This document shows positions 1 through 5,378 of a stretch of DNA of 6,352 nt, piece by piece; the first letter of the stretch is position 1, and each line of letters opens with the position of its first letter. The notes under the pieces were generated by a model. The model saw nothing but the letters and a program-made list of their open reading frames with translations. It had not been told where the DNA came from and ran no database searches. Source of the DNA: Oscillibacter sp. (lineage in GTDB: Bacteria > Bacillota > Clostridia > Oscillospirales > Oscillospiraceae); contig JAAWIL010000120.1 in assembly GCA_022796315.1 (NCBI GenBank), forward strand, positions 1-6,352, written 5' to 3'. The translations under genes and the position numbers were made by a program.

Positions 1-1
1 C

Positions 2-301
<300 letters not shown>

Positions 302-317
302 TCCCCCCATCCTGTCC

Positions 318-348
318 GCCCGGCCTGGTTTGAACGACCAGGCCGGGC
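318..348 (+). terminator. Hairpin terminator after hppA
   Basis: A perfect 12-bp inverted repeat (GCCCGGCCTGGT at 318-329, matching arm at 337-348) encloses a 7-nt loop and starts 17 nt after the hppA stop. The trailing sequence (GTTCTCAT) is only weakly T-rich, so termination may be leaky, but position and stem stability make a terminator the best reading. Confidence 0.75.
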
Positions 349-423
349 GTTCTCATAGGCGGGATTGGGTTGTTTTGCCATAGAAATTTGAACAGAGTCC
401 TCCTGCTTTGTGGGAAATGACAG

Positions 424-452
424 TTGACTTTATCTATTTAAAGCTATATATT
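424..452 (+). promoter_or_regulatory. Sigma70/SigA-type promoter for the ABC importer operon
   Basis: TTGACT at 424-429 and TATATT at 447-452 are separated by exactly 17 nt, and each box matches the consensus at five of six positions. The stretch is distinctly AT-rich against the surrounding DNA. A start near 459 would leave a leader of about 125 nt before the binding-protein gene. That leader (453-583) has several short GC-rich self-complementary pieces, but I recognise no known riboswitch or T-box motif in it. Confidence 0.82.
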
Positions 453-583
453 GAAAAAGTATTCAAGCTGTGGAAGCCGGAGCCTCCTGCCGGGGAAGAT
501 GGGGAGCCCAACTCCGCCGGACGGTGCTGCCGGCTCTGGATACAGCGGTCCCTATGGGTACATGAAAAGGAGATGGAGTTAAG

Positions 584-1612
584 ATGAAAAAGAAGCTGTT
601 TGCCCTGCTGCTCGCCGCCATGATGGTGCTGAGCCTGGCCGCCTGCGGCGGCGGCAATGATCCTGCGGGGGATGCTCCCGACGATGCCGCATCCGACGGC
701 GCCCCTGACAGCACCCCCGACAGCGCCCCCGAGGGCGGAGAGACCTATGTGGTGGGCATCTCCCAGCTGGTGACGCACGACGCCCTGGACGCCGCCACCG
801 AGGGCTTCCAGGACGCCCTGAATGAGCTGCTGCCGGGTCAGGTGACCTTCGACTATCAGAACGCCGCCAACGACCCCGCCACCTGTTCCACCATTGCCAA
901 CGGCTTTGTGTCCAAGAACGTGGACCTGATTATGGCCAACGCCACCCCGGCCCTTCAGGCCGCCGCCACCGCCACCGCGGACATCCCCATCCTGGGCACC
1001 TCTGTCACGGAGTACGGCGTGGCCTTCGGCATTGAGAACTTCTCCGGCACTGTGGGCGGCAACGTCTCTGGCACCTCCGACCTGGCCCCCCTGGACCAGC
1101 AGGCGGCCATGATCCAGGAGTGGTATCCCGACGCCAAGAACATCGGCCTGCTGTACTGCTCCAACGAGGCCAACAGCCAGTACCAGGTGGACACGGTCCA
1201 GGCCTGCCTGGAGGAGATGGGCTACACCTGCACCCAGTACGCTTTCGCCGACTCCAACGACATCGCCGCCGTGTGCCAGACCGCCGCGGACGCCAGCGAT
1301 GTGCTGTACATCCCCACGGACAACTCCGCCGCCAGCAACACCCCCATCATTGACAACATCTGCCGGGGCAATGTCCCTGTGTTCTGCGGCGAGGAGAACA
1401 TCTGCAAGGGCTGCGGCGTGGCCACGCTGTCCATCAGCTACTATGACATCGGCCGCAAGACCGGCGAGATGGCCGCCAAGATTCTCACAGGCGAGGCGGA
1501 GATCTCCACCATGGCCGTGGAGTACGCCCCGGAGTTTGTGAAGAAGTACAACCCCGCCATCTGCGAGGCGCTGAACATCACCGTGCCCGAGGGCTACGAG
1601 GCCGTGGCCTGA
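584..1612 (+). CDS. ABC transporter substrate-binding lipoprotein (ABC_sub_bind family, TrpX-like)
   Basis: This is the extracytoplasmic solute receptor of the ABC importer encoded here. The 342-residue protein begins with a lipoprotein signal (MKKK, hydrophobic 5-19, lipobox L18-A19-A20-C21), so the mature protein is lipid-anchored at C21. Residues 22-53 form an Asp/Pro/Ala/Gly-rich flexible linker. From about residue 55 the type 1 periplasmic-binding fold follows: VVGISQLVTHDALDAATEGF, a VDLIMANATPALQAA segment, ILGTSVTEYGVA, SGTSDLAPL, NIGLLYCSNEANS, DVLYIPTDNSAASN and a YYDIGRKTGEMAAKIL helix near 287-301. These resemble PF04392/COG2984 proteins, of which some bind tryptophan or tyrosine. 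The ligand cannot be assigned from sequence alone. ATG 584 is supported by AAAAGGAG at 565-572 and by the intact signal peptide. Oddity: ten cysteines besides the lipidated one. Confidence 0.93.
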   Translation: MKKKLFALLLAAMMVLSLAACGGGNDPAGDAPDDAASDGAPDSTPDSAPEGGETYVVGISQLVTHDALDAATEGFQDALNELLPGQVTFDYQNAANDPATCSTIANGFVSKNVDLIMANATPALQAAATATADIPILGTSVTEYGVAFGIENFSGTVGGNVSGTSDLAPLDQQAAMIQEWYPDAKNIGLLYCSNEANSQYQVDTVQACLEEMGYTCTQYAFADSNDIAAVCQTAADASDVLYIPTDNSAASNTPIIDNICRGNVPVFCGEENICKGCGVATLSISYYDIGRKTGEMAAKILTGEAEISTMAVEYAPEFVKKYNPAICEALNITVPEGYEAVA

Positions 1613-1737
1613 GTGATTGCTTCCGGCATGGGTTCCGACATTAAAATGCGGAAATCATACCTGCACGCCGCCCGCCTTCCGGGACACAGGCCGGGAGACG
1701 GGCCGGCGGGACTTCCTTGCGAGATTATGATACCGGC

Positions 1738-1781
1738 GCGAAAGAGCGGAAAAGGGGAGCGTTCCTTTTCTGCTCTTTTGC
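1738..1781 (+). promoter_or_regulatory. Long stem-loop between binding-protein and permease genes
   Basis: The left arm at 1738-1755 (GCGAAAGAGCGGAAAAGG) pairs with 1764-1781 along all 18 positions, with two G-U wobbles, around an 8-nt loop (GGAGCGTT). The 3' arm is T-rich and contains TTTT at 1776-1779. It lies inside the 245-nt gap (1613-1857) between the binding-protein stop and the permease start. No other gene is credible in that gap. Likely roles are partial termination or protection of the upstream mRNA from 3' decay. Both would raise binding-protein output over the membrane components, a common arrangement in ABC importer operons. The role is inferred; the pairing is seen. Confidence 0.6.
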
Positions 1782-1843
1782 CCGGAAGAAGAGACCGCCG
1801 CGCTTCCGCAGGGCACGGAAGGCGGGGGCTCCATCAACAATTT

Positions 1844-1848
1844 GGAGG
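1844..1848 (+). promoter_or_regulatory. Ribosome binding site that fixes the permease start
   Basis: GGAGG sits 9 nt before ATG 1858 (a second in-frame ATG follows directly at 1861). This supports a start at 1858. The same frame also opens at ATG 1717, but the added 47 residues are very Arg/Lys-rich and unlike the family, and they would read through the 1738-1781 stem-loop. Confidence 0.85.
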
Positions 1849-1857
1849 CATCAGCTT

Positions 1858-2811
1858 ATGATGAATTTCATTGGCGCGCTGCCGGGGGCCGTCTCCCAGG
1901 GGATGATCTGGGGGATTATGGCCATCGGCGTCTATATCACCTACAAGATTCTGGACGTGGCCGATCTGACGGTGGACGGCTCCTTCTGCACCGGAGGCGC
2001 CACGTTTGTGGTGCTCTTCGGCGGCGGCGTCAACCTCTGGCTGGCGCTGCTGGCGGCGCTGATTGCGGGTATGGCGACGGGCCTGGTGACGGGCCTGCTC
2101 CACACGGCCTGCGGCATCCCGGCGATTCTGGCGGGCATTTTGACCCAGCTGGGACTGTGGTCCGTGAACCTGGCCATCATGGGCATGAAGGCCAATGTGC
2201 CCATCAGCATCATTGACCAGACGGTTTTGAACAAGCTGCTGGTGTCTTTGCGCTTTGTGCAGGGGGTGCCCAGGGGGGACTACCCCGTGTACCGGCACCC
2301 GGTTCTGGTGGTGGGTCTCTTTACCGTGGTCATCATCGCCGCGCTGTACTGGTTCTTCGGCACGGAGCTGGGGGCCTCCCTCCGGGCCACCGGGGCCAAT
2401 CCCAACATGGCCCGGGCCCAGGGCATCAACACGGACACGGGCAAGGTCCTGGGCCTGATGATCTCCAACGGTCTGGTGGCCCTGTCCGGGGCGCTGCTGG
2501 CCCAGTACCAGAGCTTTGCGGACTCCAGCATGGGCAAGGGCGCCATTGTCATCGGCCTGGCGGCGGTGATCATCGGGGAGGTGCTGTTCTCCAAGATCTT
2601 CCGGAACTTTGCCCTGAAGCTGCTGGCGGTGTCCATCGGCTCCATCATCTACTACATTGTCATCCAGGCGGTGGTGAGCCTCAGCGGCATTGACACCAAC
2701 TATTTAAAGCTGATCTCCGCCGTGATTGTGGCCATCTTCCTCACCGTCCCCTACTGGAAGGGCCGTTACTTCTCCAAGCCCGTGAAGAGAGGAGGAACCG
2801 CAAATGCTTGA
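1858..2811 (+). CDS. ABC importer permease (BPD_transp_2-like, COG4120 type)
   Basis: This is the membrane subunit that forms the translocation path of the importer in the cytoplasmic membrane. Counted from ATG 1858 it has 317 residues and about eight to nine hydrophobic segments (roughly 11-29, 45-57, 59-80, 87-110, 147-167, 197-217, 228-244, 252-274, 283-299). Between the segments near 147-167 and 197-217 lies the cytoplasmic loop GTELGASLRATGANPNMARAQ, which in this permease family contacts the ATPase. The N-terminal ITYKILDVADLTVDGSF stretch is also typical of permeases paired with ABC_sub_bind receptors. The stop overlaps the start of the ATPase gene by 8 nt, which suggests translational coupling of the two subunits. 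Only one permease gene is present, so a homodimer is expected. Substrate is unknown; aromatic amino acid is the family-based guess. Confidence 0.93.
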   Translation: MMNFIGALPGAVSQGMIWGIMAIGVYITYKILDVADLTVDGSFCTGGATFVVLFGGGVNLWLALLAALIAGMATGLVTGLLHTACGIPAILAGILTQLGLWSVNLAIMGMKANVPISIIDQTVLNKLLVSLRFVQGVPRGDYPVYRHPVLVVGLFTVVIIAALYWFFGTELGASLRATGANPNMARAQGINTDTGKVLGLMISNGLVALSGALLAQYQSFADSSMGKGAIVIGLAAVIIGEVLFSKIFRNFALKLLAVSIGSIIYYIVIQAVVSLSGIDTNYLKLISAVIVAIFLTVPYWKGRYFSKPVKRGGTANA

Positions 2812-3598
2812 CATCCAGAACATTTACAAGACCTTCAACGCGGGCACGGTAAACGAGAAGACGGCCCTGAACGGGGTGACTCTCCACATGAACGAGGGGG
2901 ACTTCGTCACGGTGATCGGCGGCAACGGGGCGGGCAAGTCCACGCTGCTGAACGCGGTGGCCGGTGTATGGACGGTGGACGAGGGCAGCATCACCATAGG
3001 CGGGGTGGATGTGACGCATCTTGCGGAGCATAAGCGGGCGCAGTACATCGGCCGGGTGTTCCAGGACCCCATGATGGGCACGGCTGCGACGATGCAGATT
3101 GAGGAGAACCTGGCCCTGGCCATGCGGCGGGGCAGGCCCCGGACGCTGCGGAGCGGCATCACGAAGGCGGAGCGGGAGGAGTACCGGGAGCTGCTGAAGA
3201 TCCTGGACCTGGGGCTGGAGGACCGCTTGACCAGCAAGGTAGGACTTCTCTCCGGCGGCCAGCGGCAGGCGCTGACGCTGCTGATGGCGACGCTGCGCAA
3301 GCCCCAGCTGCTTCTGCTGGACGAGCACACGGCGGCGCTGGACCCCAAGACGGCGGCGAAGGTGCTGGAGGCCACGGAGCGGATTGTGGGGAAGGATCAT
3401 TTGACTACGCTGATGATTACCCATAATATGAAGGATGCCATTGTGCATGGGAACCGGCTGATTATGATGTACAATGGGCGGATTGTGATTGATGTGTCTG
3501 GGGAGGAGAAGGAGAAGCTGACGGTACCCCAGTTGTTGGAGCTGTTTGGGAAGGTCAGCGGGAGCGATGAGGCAGACGACACGCTGCTGCTCTCATAA
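2804..3598 (+). CDS. ABC importer ATP-binding protein (COG1101 type)
   Basis: This is the cytoplasmic ATPase that powers the importer. In its 264 residues all nucleotide-binding motifs are intact: Walker A GGNGAGKST at 39-47, Q-loop glutamine Q87 in VFQDP, signature LSGGQ at 149-153, Walker B LLLLDE at 169-174 with E174 as general base, D-loop ALDP at 178-181, and switch histidine H207 in ITHNM. The VFQDPMMGTAATMQIEENL segment after the Q-loop is characteristic of ATPases paired with ABC_sub_bind receptors. The start is set by GGAGG at 2791-2795, 8 nt before ATG 2804, and lies inside the end of the permease gene. The last third, from about base 3390, uses many more A/T-ending codons (ATT, GAT, CAT, TTG) than the rest. 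The reading frame nevertheless stays intact to TAA 3596-3598, after a short acidic tail. Confidence 0.95.
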   Translation: MLDIQNIYKTFNAGTVNEKTALNGVTLHMNEGDFVTVIGGNGAGKSTLLNAVAGVWTVDEGSITIGGVDVTHLAEHKRAQYIGRVFQDPMMGTAATMQIEENLALAMRRGRPRTLRSGITKAEREEYRELLKILDLGLEDRLTSKVGLLSGGQRQALTLLMATLRKPQLLLLDEHTAALDPKTAAKVLEATERIVGKDHLTTLMITHNMKDAIVHGNRLIMMYNGRIVIDVSGEEKEKLTVPQLLELFGKVSGSDEADDTLLLS

Positions 3599-3605
3599 GG
3601 AAGCC

Positions 3606-3669
3606 AGGAAAAAGTTTTCGTCCACCTTTTTCAAAAGGTGGCGGGGTGCAGGGGCAGAGCCCCTGCAAA
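3606..3669 (+). repeat. Dispersed intergenic hairpin repeat, copy A
   Basis: This copy contains AGGAAAAAGTT (3606-3616), a hairpin CCACCTTTT/AAAAGGTGG (3622-3630 with 3633-3641), and a second hairpin GCAGGGGC-AGA-GCCCCTGC (3648-3666). The 29 nt at 3641-3669 are identical to 6049-6077 in copy B, and the flanking hairpin has the same architecture with different stem bases. It begins 8 nt after the importer operon stop, so it may also act as a transcription end or mRNA stabiliser. I associate this repeat type with Oscillospiraceae genomes; that is recollection, not something shown here. Confidence 0.8.
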
Positions 3670-3681
3670 TCCCTCGTAAGA

Positions 3682-3700
3682 TCCGCCGTAAAACGGCGGA
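3682..3700. repeat. Short perfect hairpin
   Basis: TCCGCCGT (3682-3689) and ACGGCGGA (3693-3700) form an 8-bp stem with an AAA loop, followed by GAGAAAAAGG. There is no T-run on the plus strand, so it is a weak terminator candidate at best. It shares the CCGCCGT/ACGGCGG core with the larger hairpin at 3723-3747, so the two could also pair with each other in alternative folds. Confidence 0.6.
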
Positions 3701-3722
3701 GAGAAAAAGGCAGCAAAACAGA

Positions 3723-3747
3723 GCCCGCCGTCCGAAGGACGGCGGGC
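3723..3747 (+). terminator. Terminator-like hairpin downstream of the importer operon
   Basis: An 11-bp perfect stem (GCCCGCCGTCC at 3723-3733, GGACGGCGGGC at 3737-3747) has a GAA loop and is followed by TAGCCTTTTGC. It is the strongest GC stem after the ATPase stop and has a short T-run about 6 nt behind it, which fits the main intrinsic terminator of the importer operon. AAAACA just upstream would give a weak T-run on the opposite strand. Confidence 0.6.
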
Positions 3748-3770
3748 TAGCCTTTTGCGGGAGGTTTGCT

Positions 3771-3947
3771 TCGACTGGGAAAATGGGAAGAGTCTCCCGC
3801 GAGGGGCGTGCGCGTCGATTTTGGGGCGGAGGGACTCTCACGCAAGAGGGGATGTGCGTCGATTTTGGGGTGGAGGGACTCTCCCGCAAGAGGGGCGTGC
3901 GCTTCGATTTTGGGGTGGAGGGACTCTCCCGCGAAAGGCGCTGCGCT
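3771..3947. repeat. Four tandem 44-45-bp repeats
   Basis: Units start at 3771, 3815, 3859 and 3904, each with TCGA. The middle pair agree at 35 of their first 37 positions, and units three and four share 29 identical bases (3859-3887 with 3904-3932). The first unit is degenerate (TCGACTGGG in place of TCGATTTTGGGG) and the fourth decays after about 30 bases. The core is TCGATTTTGGGG-YGG-AGGGACTCTCCCGC, in which GGGA-CTC-TCCC is a small inverted repeat. There is no spacer/repeat alternation as in CRISPR. The translated frames repeat FGVEGLSR-like or RESPSTPKS-like peptides only because the DNA repeats. Confidence 0.85.
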
Positions 3948-3966
3948 GTTTCGCTACATGTTTTCC

Positions 3967-3989
3967 TTGCGGCTTTGCCGCAAATTTTT
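3967..3989 (+). terminator. Hairpin with T-run in noncoding region
   Basis: TTGCGGC (3967-3973) and GCCGCAA (3977-3983) form a 7-bp stem with a TTT loop, followed by ATTTTT. The form is that of a small intrinsic terminator on the plus strand, but it lies about 370 nt after the nearest upstream stop. It may therefore be back-up termination insulating the GntR operon from the importer operon. Confidence 0.45.
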
Positions 3990-4001
3990 ACGGGGGTTTT
4001 A

Positions 4002-4025
4002 TTCTTTTTCTTGAAAGAAAAAGAA
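4002..4025. repeat. AT-rich hairpin
   Basis: TTCTTTTTC (4002-4010) pairs with GAAAAAGAA (4017-4025) around a 6-nt loop. It sits beside the inverted AGGAAAAAGTT module (4034-4044), matching the AT-rich hairpin plus module layout of the other repeat copies read on the minus strand. Confidence 0.5.
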
Positions 4026-4033
4026 CCAAAAAG

Positions 4034-4055
4034 AACTTTTTCCTGCGCTTCGCGC
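4034..4055 (-). repeat. Inverted partial copy of the dispersed repeat edge
   Basis: Read on the minus strand, these 22 bases (GCGCGAAGCGCAGG then AAAAAGTT) match 6000-6021 on the plus strand at 21 of 22 positions. The AAAAAGTT side is also shared with 3606-3616. The GC part is a small hairpin (GCGC-GAA-GCGC). The GC-rich GCAGGGGC hairpin of copies A and B is not present here. Confidence 0.7.
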
Positions 4056-4086
4056 CCTGCCTCCAAAATTTTCTCCTCTTCCCCTC

Positions 4087-4114
4087 TTGACAAACTGTTC
4101 ATACTGTGTATACT
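4087..4114 (+). promoter_or_regulatory. Promoter of the GntR-ABC operon
   Basis: A perfect TTGACA -35 box (4087-4092) and TATACT -10 box (4109-4114, five of six consensus) lie 16 nt apart. The expected start is near 4121, close to the centre of the palindrome, which leaves a very short leader of about 25 nt before ATG 4147. The -10 box lies fully within the palindromic operator, so repressor binding would block RNA polymerase directly. Confidence 0.88.
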
Positions 4115-4135
4115 GTACATGTACAGTATACACAG
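4104..4135. promoter_or_regulatory. Perfect 32-bp palindromic operator, likely for the adjacent GntR regulator
   Basis: CTGTGTATACTGTACA (4104-4119) is followed directly by its exact reverse complement (4120-4135), with no spacer. The palindrome covers the -10 box and the expected transcription start and ends at the first G of the Shine-Dalgarno GGAG. Repeated ACTGT elements on the left, at 4094, 4103 and 4112, are spaced exactly 9 bp apart, and an inverted ACAGT lies at 4123-4127. GntR-family dimers bind palindromes, and YtrA-type members typically repress their own ABC operons, so autoregulation is the natural inference. Confidence 0.88.
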
Positions 4136-4146
4136 GAGTGACTTCC

Positions 4147-4527
4147 ATGGAACTCATCATTCGCAATACCGCCAACCAACCCATCTATGACCAAATCAGC
4201 GCCCAGCTGAAATCCCAAATCATCTCCGGCACCCTCCAGCCCGGAGAGGCCCTCCCCTCTATCCGCGCCCTGGCCAAGGACCTGAAAATCTCCGTCATCA
4301 CCACCAAACGCGCCTATGACGAACTGGAATCCGAAGGCTTCCTGTATACCGTGGCCGGCAAGGGCTGCTTCGTGGCGGAGAAAAACCTGGACCTGATCCG
4401 GGAGCAGCGCCTCAAGGAGCTGGAGGAACACCTCTCCGCTGCCGCGGAGCTGGCTAAAATCTGCGGCGTCTCCCCCCGGGAGCTGCAGGAAATGCTGACT
4501 GTCTTGTTAGAGGAGGAATCCCTATGA
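4147..4527 (+). CDS. GntR-family transcriptional regulator, YtrA subfamily
   Basis: This is a DNA-binding repressor, expected to act as a dimer on the palindrome at its own promoter. It has 126 residues, close to the short length of YtrA-type GntR proteins. Residues 10-77 form the winged helix-turn-helix (QPIYDQISAQLKSQIISG, then LPSIRALAKDLKISVITTKRAYDELESEGFL). A short C-terminal helical region (about 80-126, rich in Leu and Glu) follows, fit for dimerisation and too small for a FadR or UTRA ligand domain. ATG 4147 is chosen because GGAG at 4135-4138 lies 8 nt upstream; the in-frame TTG at 4087 is the promoter -35 box. The stop overlaps the next start as ATGA, so the regulator and transporter are translated together. 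Inducer unknown; related systems respond to cell-envelope antibiotics or stress. Confidence 0.94.
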   Translation: MELIIRNTANQPIYDQISAQLKSQIISGTLQPGEALPSIRALAKDLKISVITTKRAYDELESEGFLYTVAGKGCFVAEKNLDLIREQRLKELEEHLSAAAELAKICGVSPRELQEMLTVLLEEESL

Positions 4528-5378
4528 ATGCCATCGAGCTGTCCCATATTGAGAAGTCTTTCGGCGGGTTCGCCATCCAGGATTTGAATTTGACCGTGCC
4601 CTGCGGCACCATCTGCGGCCTGGTGGGCGAGAATGGCGCCGGAAAGTCTACCACCATCCGCTTGGCCCTGGGGGCCCTGGAGCCTGATCGGGGCAGCGCC
4701 GCCGTGCTGGGGACCGATGTGGCCAGCCCGGCCTTTACCCAGGTGAAGGAGGATGTGGGCGTGGTCCTGGACGAGGCCTATTTCCCCGAAACCCTGAATG
4801 CCCGCCAGGTGGGGAAAATCCTGGCCGCTACCTACCGCCAGTGGGAGCAGGGAACCTACGAGGGGTATCTGAGCCGCTTCCACCTGCCGGAAACCAAGCA
4901 GTTCAAGGATTTTTCCAGGGGTATGAAGATGAAGCTGGCCATCGCCGCCGCCCTGAGCCACCGGCCGCGGCTGCTGGTGCTGGACGAGGCCACCAGCGGC
5001 CTGGACCCCATCGTCCGGGATGAGGTGCTGGAGATCTTCAACGAGTTCACCCGGGAGGAGGACCACTCCATCCTGATCTCCTCCCATATTCTCAGTGACC
5101 TGGAGAAGCTGTGCGACTATATCGCCTTCCTCCACCAGGGACGGCTGCTGTTCTGCGACGAGAAGGACCGCCTGCTGGAGACCTATGGCATCTTCATGGA
5201 CTCCGTGGAGCAGCTGGAGTGCCTGGACCCGGCGGCGGTGGTGGCCAGAGAGGCCAACGGCTACGGCGGTGTCCGGGCCCTGATCCGGCGGGACCTGGCC
5301 CCGGCGGGGTTCCGGCTGGAACGGCCCACGGTGGAAGACATCATTCTCTTTACGGTGAAAGGAGCGAAACAGGGATGA
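4524..5378 (+). CDS. ABC-2 type transporter ATP-binding protein
   Basis: This is the cytoplasmic ATPase partner of the small permease encoded next, forming an exporter-type or envelope-stress ABC transporter. Of its 284 residues, about 1-215 are the nucleotide-binding domain: Walker A GENGAGKST at 35-43, signature FSRGMKMKL at 130-138 (a divergent LSGGQ, common in this group), Walker B LLVLDE at 150-155, D-loop GLDP at 159-162, and switch His H188 in ISSHI. In place of the usual Q-loop glutamine the sequence reads VGVVLDEAYFPETL (79-92), with D83-E84. A C-terminal extension of about 70 residues ends in PTVEDIILFTVKG, typical of ABC-2 ATPases. AGGAGG at 4511-4516 precedes ATG 4524. ATGA overlaps on both sides place it in a tightly coupled operon. 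The transported substrate is not identifiable. Confidence 0.94.
   Translation: MNAIELSHIEKSFGGFAIQDLNLTVPCGTICGLVGENGAGKSTTIRLALGALEPDRGSAAVLGTDVASPAFTQVKEDVGVVLDEAYFPETLNARQVGKILAATYRQWEQGTYEGYLSRFHLPETKQFKDFSRGMKMKLAIAAALSHRPRLLVLDEATSGLDPIVRDEVLEIFNEFTREEDHSILISSHILSDLEKLCDYIAFLHQGRLLFCDEKDRLLETYGIFMDSVEQLECLDPAAVVAREANGYGGVRALIRRDLAPAGFRLERPTVEDIILFTVKGAKQG

Larger units (their letters stand above)
3599..4086. other. Long noncoding region with composite repeats and hairpins
   Basis: No credible gene lies here. Open frames exist on both strands but encode low-complexity, Arg/Ser/Pro- or Lys-rich peptides built from the DNA repeats, without ribosome binding sites. The content in order is: AGGAAAAAGTT module (3606-3616), two hairpins of a dispersed repeat (3622-3666), an 8-bp hairpin (3682-3700), an 11-bp terminator-like hairpin (3723-3747), four tandem 44-45-bp units (3771-3947), a hairpin followed by five T (3967-3989), an AT-rich hairpin (4002-4025), and an inverted copy of the AGGAAAAAGTT module (4034-4044) next to GCGCTTCGCGC. 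Confidence 0.8.

Noticed and set aside
453..583. T-box or other riboswitch in the importer leader
   Set aside because: Some related Trp/Tyr transporters are T-box controlled, but the conserved T-box sequence and a leader terminator are missing and no other riboswitch core is recognisable.
434..778. 114-residue minus-strand open frame over the promoter and signal peptide region
   Set aside because: It overlaps the strong plus-strand promoter and the lipoprotein start in antisense, with no independent coding signal.
1717..1857. N-terminal extension of the permease from ATG 1717
   Set aside because: The extra 47 residues are basic and unlike the family, they cross the intergenic stem-loop, and GGAGG lies properly before ATG 1858.
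2741..3448. 235-residue minus-strand open frame
   Set aside because: It is antisense to the well-supported importer ATPase and its Arg/Gln/Leu-rich composition is a reverse-strand artefact.
3771..3947. CRISPR array
   Set aside because: The units are contiguous with no unique spacers between conserved repeats, and no cas genes are nearby.
3593..4120. 175-residue minus-strand open frame with RESPSTPKS-type repeats
   Set aside because: The peptide repeats mirror the 44-bp DNA units. The start is in the opposite promoter/operator, and there is no ribosome binding site or recognisable domain.
3546..4190. 214-residue plus-strand open frame across the noncoding block
   Set aside because: It starts inside the importer ATPase, has no ribosome binding site, runs through hairpins, tandem repeats and the GntR promoter, and encodes only repeat-derived low-complexity peptide.
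4314..5135. 273-residue minus-strand open frame
   Set aside because: It is antisense to the GntR and ATPase genes, rich in Gly/Gln/His as expected from reverse reading of GC-rich codons, and without a ribosome binding site or domain.
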